Source: Paenibacillus etheri (lineage in GTDB: Bacteria > Bacillota > Bacilli > Paenibacillales > Paenibacillaceae). From it: a DNA stretch of 64,000 nt. The stretch is from contig NZ_LCZJ02000023.1 of the NCBI RefSeq assembly GCF_001012825.1, positions 62,001-126,000 of the forward strand, in the 5' to 3' direction. The notes beneath the pieces are model-generated. The model saw nothing but the letters and a program-made list of their open reading frames with translations, ran no database searches and had not been told where the DNA came from. Of the stretch, positions 1-9,092 are shown piece after piece; position 1 is the stretch's first letter, and the number at the start of each line of letters is the position of its first letter. The translations under genes and the position numbers were made by a program.

Positions 1-346
1 TCGTTGCATGCTCACGCTCATCCAGCGCCAAGTCAGCCAAATGATAGAAGCGTTTCGTGTTTTGTTGTTCATGCGCGAACGCATGTTCAAAAGCATCCAG
101 CATTGAAGAGTACTCGTTCTTCGGCTCTGGGAGAGCTTCGAGTGTGGCCCGATTATCACGATCATTAAGGAACTTATAGATTTTCATGGCATGGAATCGT
201 TCTTCTTCAGCTTGAATCAAGAAAAAGTTTGCGAAACCATCCAGACTTTCTCCGGAACAATAAGCAGCCATAGCTAGATAAACATGAGCGGAATAAAACT
301 CGAAATTCATCTGTTCATTAAGTGCGTTTACTAATCCATCTTTCAT
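1..346 (-). CDS. Ferritin (non-haem iron storage), 3' end cut by window edge
   Basis: I translated this edge frame by hand: it gives 115 codons from an ATG at 346 and runs off the left end. It should encode a cytosolic iron-storage ferritin that oxidises Fe(II) at a di-iron centre and stores it as mineral. Expected ferroxidase ligands are visible: Glu16, Tyr23, the EEERFH segment with Glu49 and His52, and Glu93 in AHEQQ. A GAGGTG ribosome site precedes the ATG by a few bases. Bacterial FtnA proteins are about 165 residues, so roughly 50 residues lie outside the window. It is divergent from the NagZ-like gene. I am sure of the ferritin-like fold; a Dps-type alternative does not fit the N-terminus. 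Confidence 0.9.
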   Translation of the reverse strand, partial: MKDGLVNALNEQMNFEFYSAHVYLAMAAYCSGESLDGFANFFLIQAEEERFHAMKIYKFLNDRDNRATLEALPEPKNEYSSMLDAFEHAFAHEQQNTKRFYHLADLALDEREHAT

Positions 347-394
347 TTGACAGTCACCTCATAATTCAATTTTAATATGTAAAGATTTAAGTTC

Positions 395-423
395 ATCTTA
401 TCACCGTGTATCTAAGTCAGCAA
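395..423 (-). promoter_or_regulatory. Candidate sigma-A promoter for the ferritin gene
   Basis: On the minus strand TTGCTG is followed after 17 bases by TAAGAT, about 45 bases before the ferritin ATG. Spacing is ideal and each box has two or fewer mismatches. No convincing Fur or PerR box was seen beside it. Confidence 0.4.
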
Positions 424-473
424 GGATTCATCTTTCTGACATCTAAATAAGCAACGAAGGGACGACTTTTCTG

Positions 474-1772
474 ATGACCAGATTCACTCGTAACATCTCT
501 AGACCTATATTCTCCGGTAGCCATTTTATGGCTTCTGCTATGTTATCTATACTTCTCTTAACTAGCTGCTCTTATAGCAGTAACAGTTCCCAACCTGTCG
601 TTACAAATTCGCCGACTGCCGAATCTACACCATCACCTACTACCAGTGCCACACCTGTTCCTTCCTCAGAGAGTGATCCGATTACTCTTCAGGTTTCCAG
701 TATGAGCCTTGAAGAAAAAATCGGACAAATGCTACTTGTTGGCATTGATGGAACCGTTCTAGATGATCAAGCAAAAAAGATGATTACCGAAGACAAAGTC
801 GGTGGAATCATCCTTTATAAGAACAATATTCAAAACCTCAAGGGTATGGTCAGCCTTGTTAATTCCATGAAAGAGAGTAACAGCGGCAACCCTGCCCCCT
901 TATTTATGAGTATCGATCAGGAAGGTGGAAAAGTCAGCCGAATGCCTAAAGAGTATGCTTCCTTCCCCTCTAACGGAAAGGTTGGTACTCGTAATGATGC
1001 TAACGCTGCCGAAATGATGGGCAAGCTGCTCGCAAGAGAAGTGATTTCAGCCGGATTTAATATGAACTTCGCTCCCGTCCTTGATATCAATAGTAATCCA
1101 GATAATCCTGTGATTGGAGATCGCTCCTTCGGCAACTCCGCTGAACTAGTCAGTACACTAGGGATCGCCGAAATGAAGGGCATTGAGAGCGAAGGTGTTG
1201 TTCCTGTTGTTAAACATTTCCCTGGTCACGGTGATACTTCTGTCGACTCCCACCTTGATCTGCCGATTGTGAAAAAGACCGCTTCAGAGCTCGCTGAGTT
1301 AGAATGGCTCCCTTTTCAAGCGGCGATTAAAGAGGGAACAGACGCTGTTATGGTCGCTCATATTTTGTTTCCTAAGCTTGATGCTGATAAACCAGCATCT
1401 TTATCCAGTAAAATAATTGGTCAGCTGCTTCGTGGAGACATGAAATACCAAGGACTCGTAATCACAGATGATCTAACCATGGGTGCTATCATGAAGAATT
1501 ATGACCTTGCCACAGCTGCGGTAGATACCGTTAATGCAGGCAGTGATATTCTACTTATCGCTCACGGCTATGATAATGAGAAGCGGGTAATTGAATCGCT
1601 TCTAGACCATGTAAAAAAAGGTAAGATACAGGAAACACGGATTGATGAGAGCGTCTATCGGATTCTAGCATTGAAAGCTAAATATAATCTATCCGACGAG
1701 CCAGTTCCGGTTCCTGACCTTACCGAGCTAAACAAAGATATTAAGTCTTGGAAACTCTCGATTGAGAAATAG
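474..1772 (+). CDS. nagZ: NagZ-like beta-N-acetylhexosaminidase (GH3), lipoprotein
   Basis: A glycoside hydrolase family 3 enzyme expected to remove N-acetylglucosamine from muropeptides during cell-wall recycling, here anchored outside the membrane. The N-terminus is a lipoprotein signal with lipobox LTSC (Cys32), then a Ser/Thr/Pro-rich linker to about residue 70. The GH3 barrel follows, with the NagZ hallmark KHFPGHGDT at 247-255 and the nucleophile region ITDDLTMG around residues 330-337. At 432 residues it is a single-domain NagZ, shorter than the two-domain Bacillus subtilis enzyme of about 640. The ATG at 474 has GAAGGGA about 12 bases upstream. It is monocistronic and convergent with the exporter operon. 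Confidence 0.92.
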   Translation: MTRFTRNISRPIFSGSHFMASAMLSILLLTSCSYSSNSSQPVVTNSPTAESTPSPTTSATPVPSSESDPITLQVSSMSLEEKIGQMLLVGIDGTVLDDQAKKMITEDKVGGIILYKNNIQNLKGMVSLVNSMKESNSGNPAPLFMSIDQEGGKVSRMPKEYASFPSNGKVGTRNDANAAEMMGKLLAREVISAGFNMNFAPVLDINSNPDNPVIGDRSFGNSAELVSTLGIAEMKGIESEGVVPVVKHFPGHGDTSVDSHLDLPIVKKTASELAELEWLPFQAAIKEGTDAVMVAHILFPKLDADKPASLSSKIIGQLLRGDMKYQGLVITDDLTMGAIMKNYDLATAAVDTVNAGSDILLIAHGYDNEKRVIESLLDHVKKGKIQETRIDESVYRILALKAKYNLSDEPVPVPDLTELNKDIKSWKLSIEK

Positions 1773-1786
1773 GCTTAGCCTATTTC
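1766..1786. terminator. Bidirectional hairpin between convergent genes
   Basis: A perfect 9-bp inverted repeat, GAAATAGGC then a TTA loop then GCCTATTTC, spans the stop codon of the NagZ gene and abuts the end of the opposing adaptor gene. The U-tract is weak, so termination efficiency is uncertain. Confidence 0.45.
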
Positions 1787-1791
1787 AATCC

Positions 1792-2880
1792 TTACTGAAG
1801 TACAACAACATCTCCTACCTTCAACCCTGAGACGGCCTCTGTTTTGTCAGACGTCTCCATACCCACTTCAATATCTCTTCGTTCATATTCCCCATTGCCT
1901 TTGTCCAGCATCACGTAGGAGATATCTCCTTCATGCATTACAGCGATGCTGGATACAACGATGGCATTTTCTTTGCGGACCGTCTCGATTTCTCCACTCA
2001 AGCTTAGTCCACCAATCAAGTGCTCGTTAGACTGCAGTGAGATTACCACTTCAAATTGTGGAACCGAAACAGCAGGAGCATTCGGGCCCGAAGCCGTCTT
2101 AGCAAATTTAGATACCTTAGTTACCTCTCCAGAGAGCTTTAAATCTTTTAAAGCTGTCATTTTAACATCAACCTTCATTCCCGTCTTAATACGGAAGACA
2201 TCTTGCTCACCTACAAGAGCTATAAACTCAAGCTTGTTCATATCTACAATTTTGCCGATGTATTGATTGTCCGTCACCGTCTGCGGAATTTCACTCGCGC
2301 TATCGAATAGAAAAACGCCAGATGCCGGAGCATGGTAGAGCGCTGTATTAAGCTTAGTCTTCTTTTCTTTTAATTCACGAGCCTGTATATCAGTATTCAC
2401 TTGGTTAAGCTCATCCCCTAACCGTGCCGTTTCTTGGGCTGCAAGTGCTTTTATACGTTCGGCTTCTGTTGCACCAAGGGCTGCATTCTCCTGGTCCTGC
2501 TGACTAACAAATTCATTTAATTCCGCTTCCAGCTTAGCCTTTCGGATGGTCGCCTCCTGTGTAGCAATCTCATTCTTTAAGACTTCCTGATCGAGGGAAA
2601 ACAGCAAATCCCCCTTCTTTACTTGCCCACCGTTCTCAACTTTCCATTTTGTTACTTTTGAAGCATATGGTGCATATACAAGCGTTTCTTTCTCATATTG
2701 TGAATTCCCTTTGACCTGAACGGAGCTCGTCATTGTTTCCTGTGTCACTTCAAAAGTTATCGCTTGTGGTGGTTCAACAGGTTCTAGCGGTGCCTCGGGT
2801 TTATACATCTTGTTGTATACAAAATAACCTGCTGCAATAATGATCAATAACAATACAATCCACTTAATTCTCCTCTTCAT
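1792..2880 (-). CDS. Membrane-fusion (adaptor) subunit of MacAB-like ABC exporter
   Basis: A periplasmic-adaptor/HlyD-type protein that in Gram-positives bridges an ABC permease to the cell wall or an extracellular substrate. One N-terminal membrane segment (about residues 5-24) is followed by a biotinyl-lipoyl-like half, a helical hairpin rich in Glu/Ala/Gln (about 105-175), the second lipoyl half and beta-barrel domains. It is the last gene of a four-gene operon after the secreted protein, ATPase and permease. A GTG three bases upstream (2883) is also possible, but the AAGGAAG site is better spaced for the ATG at 2880. Substrate unknown. Confidence 0.85.
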   Translation of the reverse strand: MKRRIKWIVLLLIIIAAGYFVYNKMYKPEAPLEPVEPPQAITFEVTQETMTSSVQVKGNSQYEKETLVYAPYASKVTKWKVENGGQVKKGDLLFSLDQEVLKNEIATQEATIRKAKLEAELNEFVSQQDQENAALGATEAERIKALAAQETARLGDELNQVNTDIQARELKEKKTKLNTALYHAPASGVFLFDSASEIPQTVTDNQYIGKIVDMNKLEFIALVGEQDVFRIKTGMKVDVKMTALKDLKLSGEVTKVSKFAKTASGPNAPAVSVPQFEVVISLQSNEHLIGGLSLSGEIETVRKENAIVVSSIAVMHEGDISYVMLDKGNGEYERRDIEVGMETSDKTEAVSGLKVGDVVVLQ

Positions 2881-2910
2881 CACTTCTGCTTCCTTTCAAC
2901 TTAAAAATAG

Positions 2911-4287
2911 CTAATCCCGTTTTATCGCCGTGAGCGCATTCGTTCTGGATGCGCTGATCGCCGGATAAATTCCTGATAGTACTCCTGTCATCACTGCAAA
3001 TGCAATGCCAATTGGAAGGGTCATCAGAGGAATAGTAATAACCAAGGGTTCACCCATCCCCATTCCTGCGGTACCAATAAGCTTGTTTATGCCAAATACA
3101 ATCAAGTATGAAAAGACAATACCGAGCAGCCCACCCAGCATTCCGAGCAATGCCGCCTCTGTAATGAACATATTTCGGATCTGCCCCATATTAGCGCCCA
3201 ACACCTTCATAATGCCGATCTGACGCCGACGTGCATGAGTGGACATGGTCATCGCAACGATGATGGAGATCGAAGCTATAATCAGAATAAATACACCAAT
3301 ACCAAGCGCTGCTTTCTTGATCATGCTGAATTGATCGGCGATTGCCTCTTTTTGATACAAATTCGTACTTGTCGTTAGTGTGAGTTTCTGTATAAGCTTC
3401 TCCACTTGTACGATATTGTCCGTACTGTCGACTTTTACTATGGCTGAGTTATAAACATCCTTCTGCCCAGCGGTTCCATTCGTTAGTTTCAGTTGTTCAA
3501 CCAGACGCTCACCAGTCTCTAGCGACACGTAGATCTTCTTGTCGTACATCGCCATATCTGGGTTCCCCCCGCTATCCAATATCCCAACAATTTGTAGTGG
3601 CGAGCTGACTAGCGATTGTCCATTTTGAGAAGCGGGATCATACGATTGTAATTGAACCTGTTGTTTGTACATATCCGACGGAAGCATGCTTAAACTGTTG
3701 TACTGTTCCATTAACTTATTATTGTAAGGATCTGTATTCAGTTGTTCAAAAAGACGCTGCCGAGTCTCGGTATCTATCAATCCTACGGTCGCTCCATCGT
3801 TTAGCACTGCCATACCAACCAAATCAGAAGGACCACCCTGCTTAAAGCGATGGTCGTATTTCGTTAGCAGTCGAAGATCCGTTCCGATAAGCTGTAAGTC
3901 CGTAATTTTGTTATCGATAGTAGTCATTTGTATGTAGCCAAGCTCTTGAAAAGGTGCTGCTGCGGTTACATGTTGCAAGCCCTGGACAATTTTCAGCTTC
4001 TGAGCCGTTAGCCTGCCGGGATCAAGTTTTGCATCAGTAGCAGAAGCTCCACTTCCTTCTCTGCCCCCTTGTGAAGGGATACCACCATTTGGCGTCACTG
4101 TAATTTCATCCATTTTGAAATTCCGATTAATTTCCCGCTCCGTATAGCTTTGCGCGGAATCTCCTATACTTAAAGCAACAATAATAGCAGCACAGCCAAT
4201 TGATATACCAGCCATACAAAGACCTGTGACAACTTTCCGTCGTTTGACTTGCTCCCAAGCCAAACGTGAAATATCACTAATCCTCAA
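2911..4287 (-). CDS. MacB/FtsX-family ABC transporter permease
   Basis: A 458-residue permease with the MacB topology: one N-terminal membrane helix (about 20-45), a large extracytoplasmic domain (about 45-320), then three C-terminal helices of the FtsX core. Such mechanotransmission permeases export or pull on substrates outside the membrane rather than carry them through a channel. The start is a TTG at 4287 with a GGGGG site inside the end of the ATPase gene; the genes overlap by 11 bases, indicating translational coupling. The extracytoplasmic part has a Gly-rich stretch near residue 75. Confidence 0.9.
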   Translation of the reverse strand: MRISDISRLAWEQVKRRKVVTGLCMAGISIGCAAIIVALSIGDSAQSYTEREINRNFKMDEITVTPNGGIPSQGGREGSGASATDAKLDPGRLTAQKLKIVQGLQHVTAAAPFQELGYIQMTTIDNKITDLQLIGTDLRLLTKYDHRFKQGGPSDLVGMAVLNDGATVGLIDTETRQRLFEQLNTDPYNNKLMEQYNSLSMLPSDMYKQQVQLQSYDPASQNGQSLVSSPLQIVGILDSGGNPDMAMYDKKIYVSLETGERLVEQLKLTNGTAGQKDVYNSAIVKVDSTDNIVQVEKLIQKLTLTTSTNLYQKEAIADQFSMIKKAALGIGVFILIIASISIIVAMTMSTHARRRQIGIMKVLGANMGQIRNMFITEAALLGMLGGLLGIVFSYLIVFGINKLIGTAGMGMGEPLVITIPLMTLPIGIAFAVMTGVLSGIYPAISASRTNALTAIKRD

Positions 4288-4996
4288 TGAGTTTACCCCC
4301 TTCGAGTTCTGTATCCGAAGAAGTTTGTTTCTCAGTAATCATATATCCATCCTGAAGCGTGAAAATCCGTTGCATTTGTTCTGCAACTTTGAGCTCGTGT
4401 GTTACAACGATGAACGTGGTCTTCATTTTTTTGTTCAGGTTAAGCAGGATATTAATAATTTCCTCTTCTGTCTTCGAGTCCAGGTTTCCAGTCGGTTCAT
4501 CTGCGAAAATAACAGACGGCTCCGTGATCAAGGAACGTGCGATACTGACCCGCTGCTGCTGTCCCCCAGACAACTGAGAAGGGAACAGGTCGGCTTTATC
4601 AGGAATGCCGACCCCTTCCAGCAAAGCTAGAGCTTTTTGCTTACGTATTGATGGTGAGACGGATTGGAAGACTAGCGGCAATTCTACATTTTCACGGACG
4701 GTCAAGCTAGTAATTAGTTCATAAGCTTGAAAGATAAACCCGATATGCTTTCTACGAAATTCGGATAGCTTGTTCTCGCTCATCTTCACGATATCTTGGT
4801 CAGCAATGTAAATGTGACCTTCCGTAGGCTTCATCAGACCTGCCATCAGGTTTAGCATGGTTGACTTACCGGAACCCGAGCTCCCCAGTAAAGCAACCAT
4901 CTCCCCCTTTTTCACAGAGAAATCTATCTGATGAAGGACTGCCGTCGTTTCATTACCATTCTTAAAAGAATGCGTTACATTTTCCACTCGCAACAT
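4277..4996 (-). CDS. MacB/LolD-type ABC transporter ATPase
   Basis: The 239-residue nucleotide-binding subunit. It has Walker [10 protein letters not shown] (38-46), Q-loop Gln90, signature LSGGQQQR (142-149) and Walker B VIFADEP (162-168) followed by the TGNLDS D-loop of the LolD/MacB group. It should dimerise and drive the FtsX-like permease encoded next. AAGGAG lies 8 bases before the ATG. It follows the large secreted protein gene by 39 bases, so the four genes probably share one transcript. Confidence 0.95.
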   Translation of the reverse strand: MLRVENVTHSFKNGNETTAVLHQIDFSVKKGEMVALLGSSGSGKSTMLNLMAGLMKPTEGHIYIADQDIVKMSENKLSEFRRKHIGFIFQAYELITSLTVRENVELPLVFQSVSPSIRKQKALALLEGVGIPDKADLFPSQLSGGQQQRVSIARSLITEPSVIFADEPTGNLDSKTEEEIINILLNLNKKMKTTFIVVTHELKVAEQMQRIFTLQDGYMITEKQTSSDTELEGGKLIED

Positions 4997-5035
4997 TGGA
5001 GCTGCTCCTTCTCGTACATTAATAGATATGAATTC

Positions 5036-7621
5036 CTACTTCTCAGTTACTTGTCTATCGATCTTTATGCTATATGCCTGGCTGGCCAGCTCGATCCGTT
5101 CTCCTTGGAACTCATCATACAGTGTGATTCTGTAGGCGCCACCTGACAAGTTTTTATACATATTATTGGTAAATGTTGCAGTATACGAGTTGTTATTTCC
5201 TTCAAGAAGTTCAGTACCGATGTTCAAGCTTCGTTCCTGTGATAGGCCATATGGATCTGTCATTTTGAGCACCAACTTATGGGTGAAGGTTCCCATGTCA
5301 TAGGTACTGTCACGAAGTAGGTTGTAATTCATTACGATATCTATAGTGTTACTGCCTTGCAGCGATCGCCCTTCTGAACTTAGAACAGACATCGTGTACG
5401 GATATAGCGCAACCTTCGTCAAGTTATTCTCCGGTGGAGTAGAAACTGGATTTAGACTCAATGAAGCAATGTTAATGAATCCCGTTGGTTCCTGACCAGG
5501 TTCAGACAGCTTATTCCCGGTAATTCCTGGACCTAGATACATACTTACGTCTGATGGAATAACGGACTTAGGCAATTTTGCCCAGTATGTTATTAATTGC
5601 TTACCACCCGGTGTAGCTGAAGTATCTGGCTGATTCACTGTAGCTTCGAATAGCTGGCCATCTCCCGTTTTAAAGTAACCCTGAAGGCGAGCCATTTTGC
5701 TTTGTCTTTTTTCCTCACTGCTAAGCAGTAGCTCTGTATAAACGATATTAGAATTGAGACCTTCATAAATAATTGTTTTGTTCTCTTGAACACTAGCGTT
5801 CTTGCCTTTACCGGTGATTGCATAACTTCCACCACGTTCGATAGTGGATACAGCATTCATCGTACTGTTTGTGCTCAACGACAGGAACGAGCTCTTTTCT
5901 TCTTTTACCGTTGTAAAGAGGTTCACTTTTAATTTATCGAACTCTTGCGTATAAGGGATTTTGGCAAATACATAGATTTCCGCATTTTTTCCTGGCGCAA
6001 TCGTCGAGGTTTCCTTGTCCATAAATAGTTCTGTAGAAGAAGACACATCGTCATTGTCTACCTGCACAGATCCTTTTAATTCTGGTAGCGTTAATGCCAC
6101 CGACTGGGAATTCTTAATATTTATTCTAGCAACAACAATATCATCATCTTTCCAAGGAAAACGCTGTAATGACAGCAAGTTATAAGTGAAAGAGCCATAT
6201 TCATTCGATGCGCTATACTCCACGCCTTTTTGAATCTCAGGTCGTAGTGTATAGGAAATTGTGTAGTAGGCAACGGGTACTGTCAGCTTAGCTGTATTGC
6301 CCGTACTGACATTCTTCCCTTCAGATCCTGTTCCCTCACCTGCACTGCCCGTATCTGTATTAGCTGGAGCTGAAACAGCCTCTATCATTTGCAATTGCAG
6401 CGAACTCTGCTCAACCTCAAGCGGAATTTGTGCGGTAAGTGGAATGATTTTTTCCTCCAAAGGCTTTACGGTTAAGCCGCTTAATCCCTTCGCATTGATC
6501 GGAAAGGTTGTCCCTGTTGAAGATTTGACGGCAAGCTCATACGTTGGCAACGTAACGGCCGTCTTCCCTACATTTTTCACTCGAAGCTGGAAGGTCCAAA
6601 TCCCTTTATTATTCTCAGCGTATACGTTTGCGTTGTTTAACTGAGTTTCTATCGGATTATTATTAATGGTGATTTTCTTGGTCACACCTTTACCTACCAC
6701 CAAATTAGGTGTTGTGGCTGCCGGTAGCTTGTACGAGGATTTAGCGATCTCAAGCTTCAGTGCTTCATCTTTTTGCGTAAATTGCAGCTTCATATTATCC
6801 GTCTTCATATAAGGAGGAATCTCGGCAAGATAATAGATGGTCTTTTTCTCCTGCGGCTGGATCTTGTAGCTAATCTGAGAACGATCAAGTGCTAAATCAT
6901 ACGAACTTCCACCTGCAGAGAGCAAATAAGCCGCATAACCCGGATCACTGAGTACCTTACTGCCTTTATTGGTCAGGCTTATGCCCACCTTGGCATAGAC
7001 CTTTCCATTGTATTTATAGAGCTCCAAGGACTCACTTTTGGCGATGACTGGAATGTCATTCATTGTGGTGCTAACATTTTTCCCATTTACAGCGGTTGGG
7101 GAATAATTAGCTGGAACAGTAAAACTTCCTGCGTGCTTTAAATAACCTTTGGTTTTGGAATCCCACACATACATAGGAATCTTGATCCCTTTTAACGAAT
7201 TAGTCTTGCCTATGTTGACGTAATATGTAACGCGCAAGCTTTCTTTAGCACCAATCTTCTTCTTAAGTGCGTCGGCGCTCAGCGGGTTACCTGGAATAAC
7301 AGAACCCCCTGGCGTCATCACTCTCGAAAAATAGTACATTAGGTTTGCATTTTTACTGCTACCATTCGAATAATTCAAAGTATAGGTTAAAATATTCCCA
7401 CCAGATTGTGACCAAATATTGACATCTTCTAATGTGGCTTTAATATTTGCTCCTAAAGAAATGGAACCCAGATTGCTAGTAGCTGTAACTGTCGCCGCTG
7501 CTACAGCTTGATTTGTCCGAACATCATTAGCGGATGCCGCAGAAGCGGTATGTCCAGTCAGTTGACTGATGACAAAGGTACTTAATAGTAAAACAACATA
7601 TGTACTGCTATGCTTTCTCAT
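5036..7621 (-). CDS. Large secreted beta-rich protein, first gene of the ABC exporter operon
   Basis: An 861-residue exported protein I do not recognise. A Sec signal peptide (about residues 1-28, ending TASA-A) is followed by repeated beta-rich segments with phrases such as LTNKGSKVLSDPGYA and RVKNVGKTAVTLPTYEL. These resemble CARDB/DUF11-like immunoglobulin-type adhesion modules, perhaps four or five in tandem. There is no sortase motif, catalytic motif or membrane anchor at the C-terminus. A GGAGGGA site precedes the ATG. Its place ahead of the ATPase, permease and adaptor genes suggests it is the substrate or an extracellular partner of the exporter; that is inference. Confidence 0.75.
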   Translation of the reverse strand: MRKHSSTYVVLLLSTFVISQLTGHTASAASANDVRTNQAVAAATVTATSNLGSISLGANIKATLEDVNIWSQSGGNILTYTLNYSNGSSKNANLMYYFSRVMTPGGSVIPGNPLSADALKKKIGAKESLRVTYYVNIGKTNSLKGIKIPMYVWDSKTKGYLKHAGSFTVPANYSPTAVNGKNVSTTMNDIPVIAKSESLELYKYNGKVYAKVGISLTNKGSKVLSDPGYAAYLLSAGGSSYDLALDRSQISYKIQPQEKKTIYYLAEIPPYMKTDNMKLQFTQKDEALKLEIAKSSYKLPAATTPNLVVGKGVTKKITINNNPIETQLNNANVYAENNKGIWTFQLRVKNVGKTAVTLPTYELAVKSSTGTTFPINAKGLSGLTVKPLEEKIIPLTAQIPLEVEQSSLQLQMIEAVSAPANTDTGSAGEGTGSEGKNVSTGNTAKLTVPVAYYTISYTLRPEIQKGVEYSASNEYGSFTYNLLSLQRFPWKDDDIVVARINIKNSQSVALTLPELKGSVQVDNDDVSSSTELFMDKETSTIAPGKNAEIYVFAKIPYTQEFDKLKVNLFTTVKEEKSSFLSLSTNSTMNAVSTIERGGSYAITGKGKNASVQENKTIIYEGLNSNIVYTELLLSSEEKRQSKMARLQGYFKTGDGQLFEATVNQPDTSATPGGKQLITYWAKLPKSVIPSDVSMYLGPGITGNKLSEPGQEPTGFINIASLSLNPVSTPPENNLTKVALYPYTMSVLSSEGRSLQGSNTIDIVMNYNLLRDSTYDMGTFTHKLVLKMTDPYGLSQERSLNIGTELLEGNNNSYTATFTNNMYKNLSGGAYRITLYDEFQGERIELASQAYSIKIDRQVTEK

Positions 7622-7757
7622 TTACTTCCCTCCACGAGTGTTTTGCTAGAATTATTATAGTGGTAAGTGCAAAACCAATTGTATCCATGTTGTAACACTT
7701 TTGGACCGTTTGTAACCTATTTGTTCCTATTTGCACGAATTTGAAGAATATTCTAAT

Positions 7758-9092
7758 CTATAATTTCAATTCATCTTTCAAAGCAACCACATCATTAGCA
7801 GAAGGATTTTCTTCTCCATATCTAGCTTTTTCATATAAATCAATCAATGAATTCGAAGTGTTAACAGCAATTTCATCGCCCTTACGTTTATGCTTGTTTA
7901 GAGCATTCCATTTAAAAATATCGTCTTCTGTTTCCTTCGGCGTAAGATAACTCTTAACTTCATAACCATGATCACTTTTCAAATGAAGCCAACGTCGATA
8001 TAACCACCGAACACGTTCCTGTTCAGTATTCATCTGCTCCCAGCGGTCTTTTCGATTTCTTGGTGTAACGCGGGTGCTCCAGAAATTCCTCAGACCTTGA
8101 AGCGTTTGTTCCCACGTAAATACACTTTTCTCCTCATCAAGATAAGCTCTATTGTCCTTGGGAGTATGTTCCCTACGAAGCATGTTTAGCAAGGTATCTA
8201 AGACTCTCTTCAATTTCCCTCCGGCATTTCTATACAACCACCGAAGTGTATAATAAGCCGCGACGCCCAATAACACAGCTCCAGCAATATACAAGGCGAC
8301 ATCTAATATAGCGGCTAGTAGACCAGGCTTTTGATCTCCTACAAAAGGTAGTTCTGGGCTTGCTTGCGGTTGTTCTACTGGCGGAGGTTGCGGATCACTT
8401 GCCCCAGAGAATAGCTTGCTAATCCATCCGAAGAACGAACGCACCATATTCCATAGCAGTGTTCCTATAGCTTTTCCTACTCCTGCCGCTAACACGGCCG
8501 CAACAATTCCTATACCAATGACATATATACGGTTATTCCTTTGTAACCCTTTTGGCAGGGCCTTGCCCTCTTGAGAGAGCGTACTATATTGTAAATAACT
8601 ACTGTTAGATATAAGTAGGGTGAGCAATAAACATAAACTGCCACACCAGGTTAGAAGGGTAACATTTGACTCTAAATCAGGAATTCTACGAAAGACAATG
8701 GTCGCAACAAAATAGATCACAATACCTATCCAATACTTCCTACTGGTCTGATCTCGAGAGTCAGCAGTCAACCCTAGATACGCGCATATAAAACCTGCAA
8801 TACCTAAAGGCAGACTTTCGATAGATAAACTCCCTGATGACAAAATACCAATCGTTACCCCAAGAATGAATGCAGCCAGCAGCTGTTTCCATCTGACACT
8901 ACACTGTCTCCGCAGCAAAATGCCCCCTAATGATACTAGTGGCATCGCATTCAACCACATAGGTTCAATTTGCTTCGGTAGTACATAAACCTGAAACAGA
9001 ATCCATAAAGGTAGAACTAATAATAGTTCTAGAATAGAGAATATCCAGAGTTTGATCGTACTCCATACGTAACCAGATAACGTAAGCTTCAT
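7758..9092 (-). CDS. Membrane protein with C-terminal DUF4129 domain
   Basis: A 444-residue membrane protein: about seven to eight hydrophobic segments (roughly residues 10-230), a linker, another helix near 275, and a cytosolic DUF4129-like tail with RVRWLYRRWLHL and the acidic ETEDDI. In many Firmicutes the moxR operon ends with a TgpA-type membrane transglutaminase that carries these parts plus a Cys-His-Asp core; that core is absent here. The ATG at 9092 overlaps the DUF58 stop by four bases (ATGA), with GGGGGA nine bases upstream; a start 12 codons earlier lacks a site. The role is unproven, probably envelope maintenance with MoxR. Confidence 0.7.
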   Translation of the reverse strand: MKLTLSGYVWSTIKLWIFSILELLLVLPLWILFQVYVLPKQIEPMWLNAMPLVSLGGILLRRQCSVRWKQLLAAFILGVTIGILSSGSLSIESLPLGIAGFICAYLGLTADSRDQTSRKYWIGIVIYFVATIVFRRIPDLESNVTLLTWCGSLCLLLTLLISNSSYLQYSTLSQEGKALPKGLQRNNRIYVIGIGIVAAVLAAGVGKAIGTLLWNMVRSFFGWISKLFSGASDPQPPPVEQPQASPELPFVGDQKPGLLAAILDVALYIAGAVLLGVAAYYTLRWLYRNAGGKLKRVLDTLLNMLRREHTPKDNRAYLDEEKSVFTWEQTLQGLRNFWSTRVTPRNRKDRWEQMNTEQERVRWLYRRWLHLKSDHGYEVKSYLTPKETEDDIFKWNALNKHKRKGDEIAVNTSNSLIDLYEKARYGEENPSANDVVALKDELKL

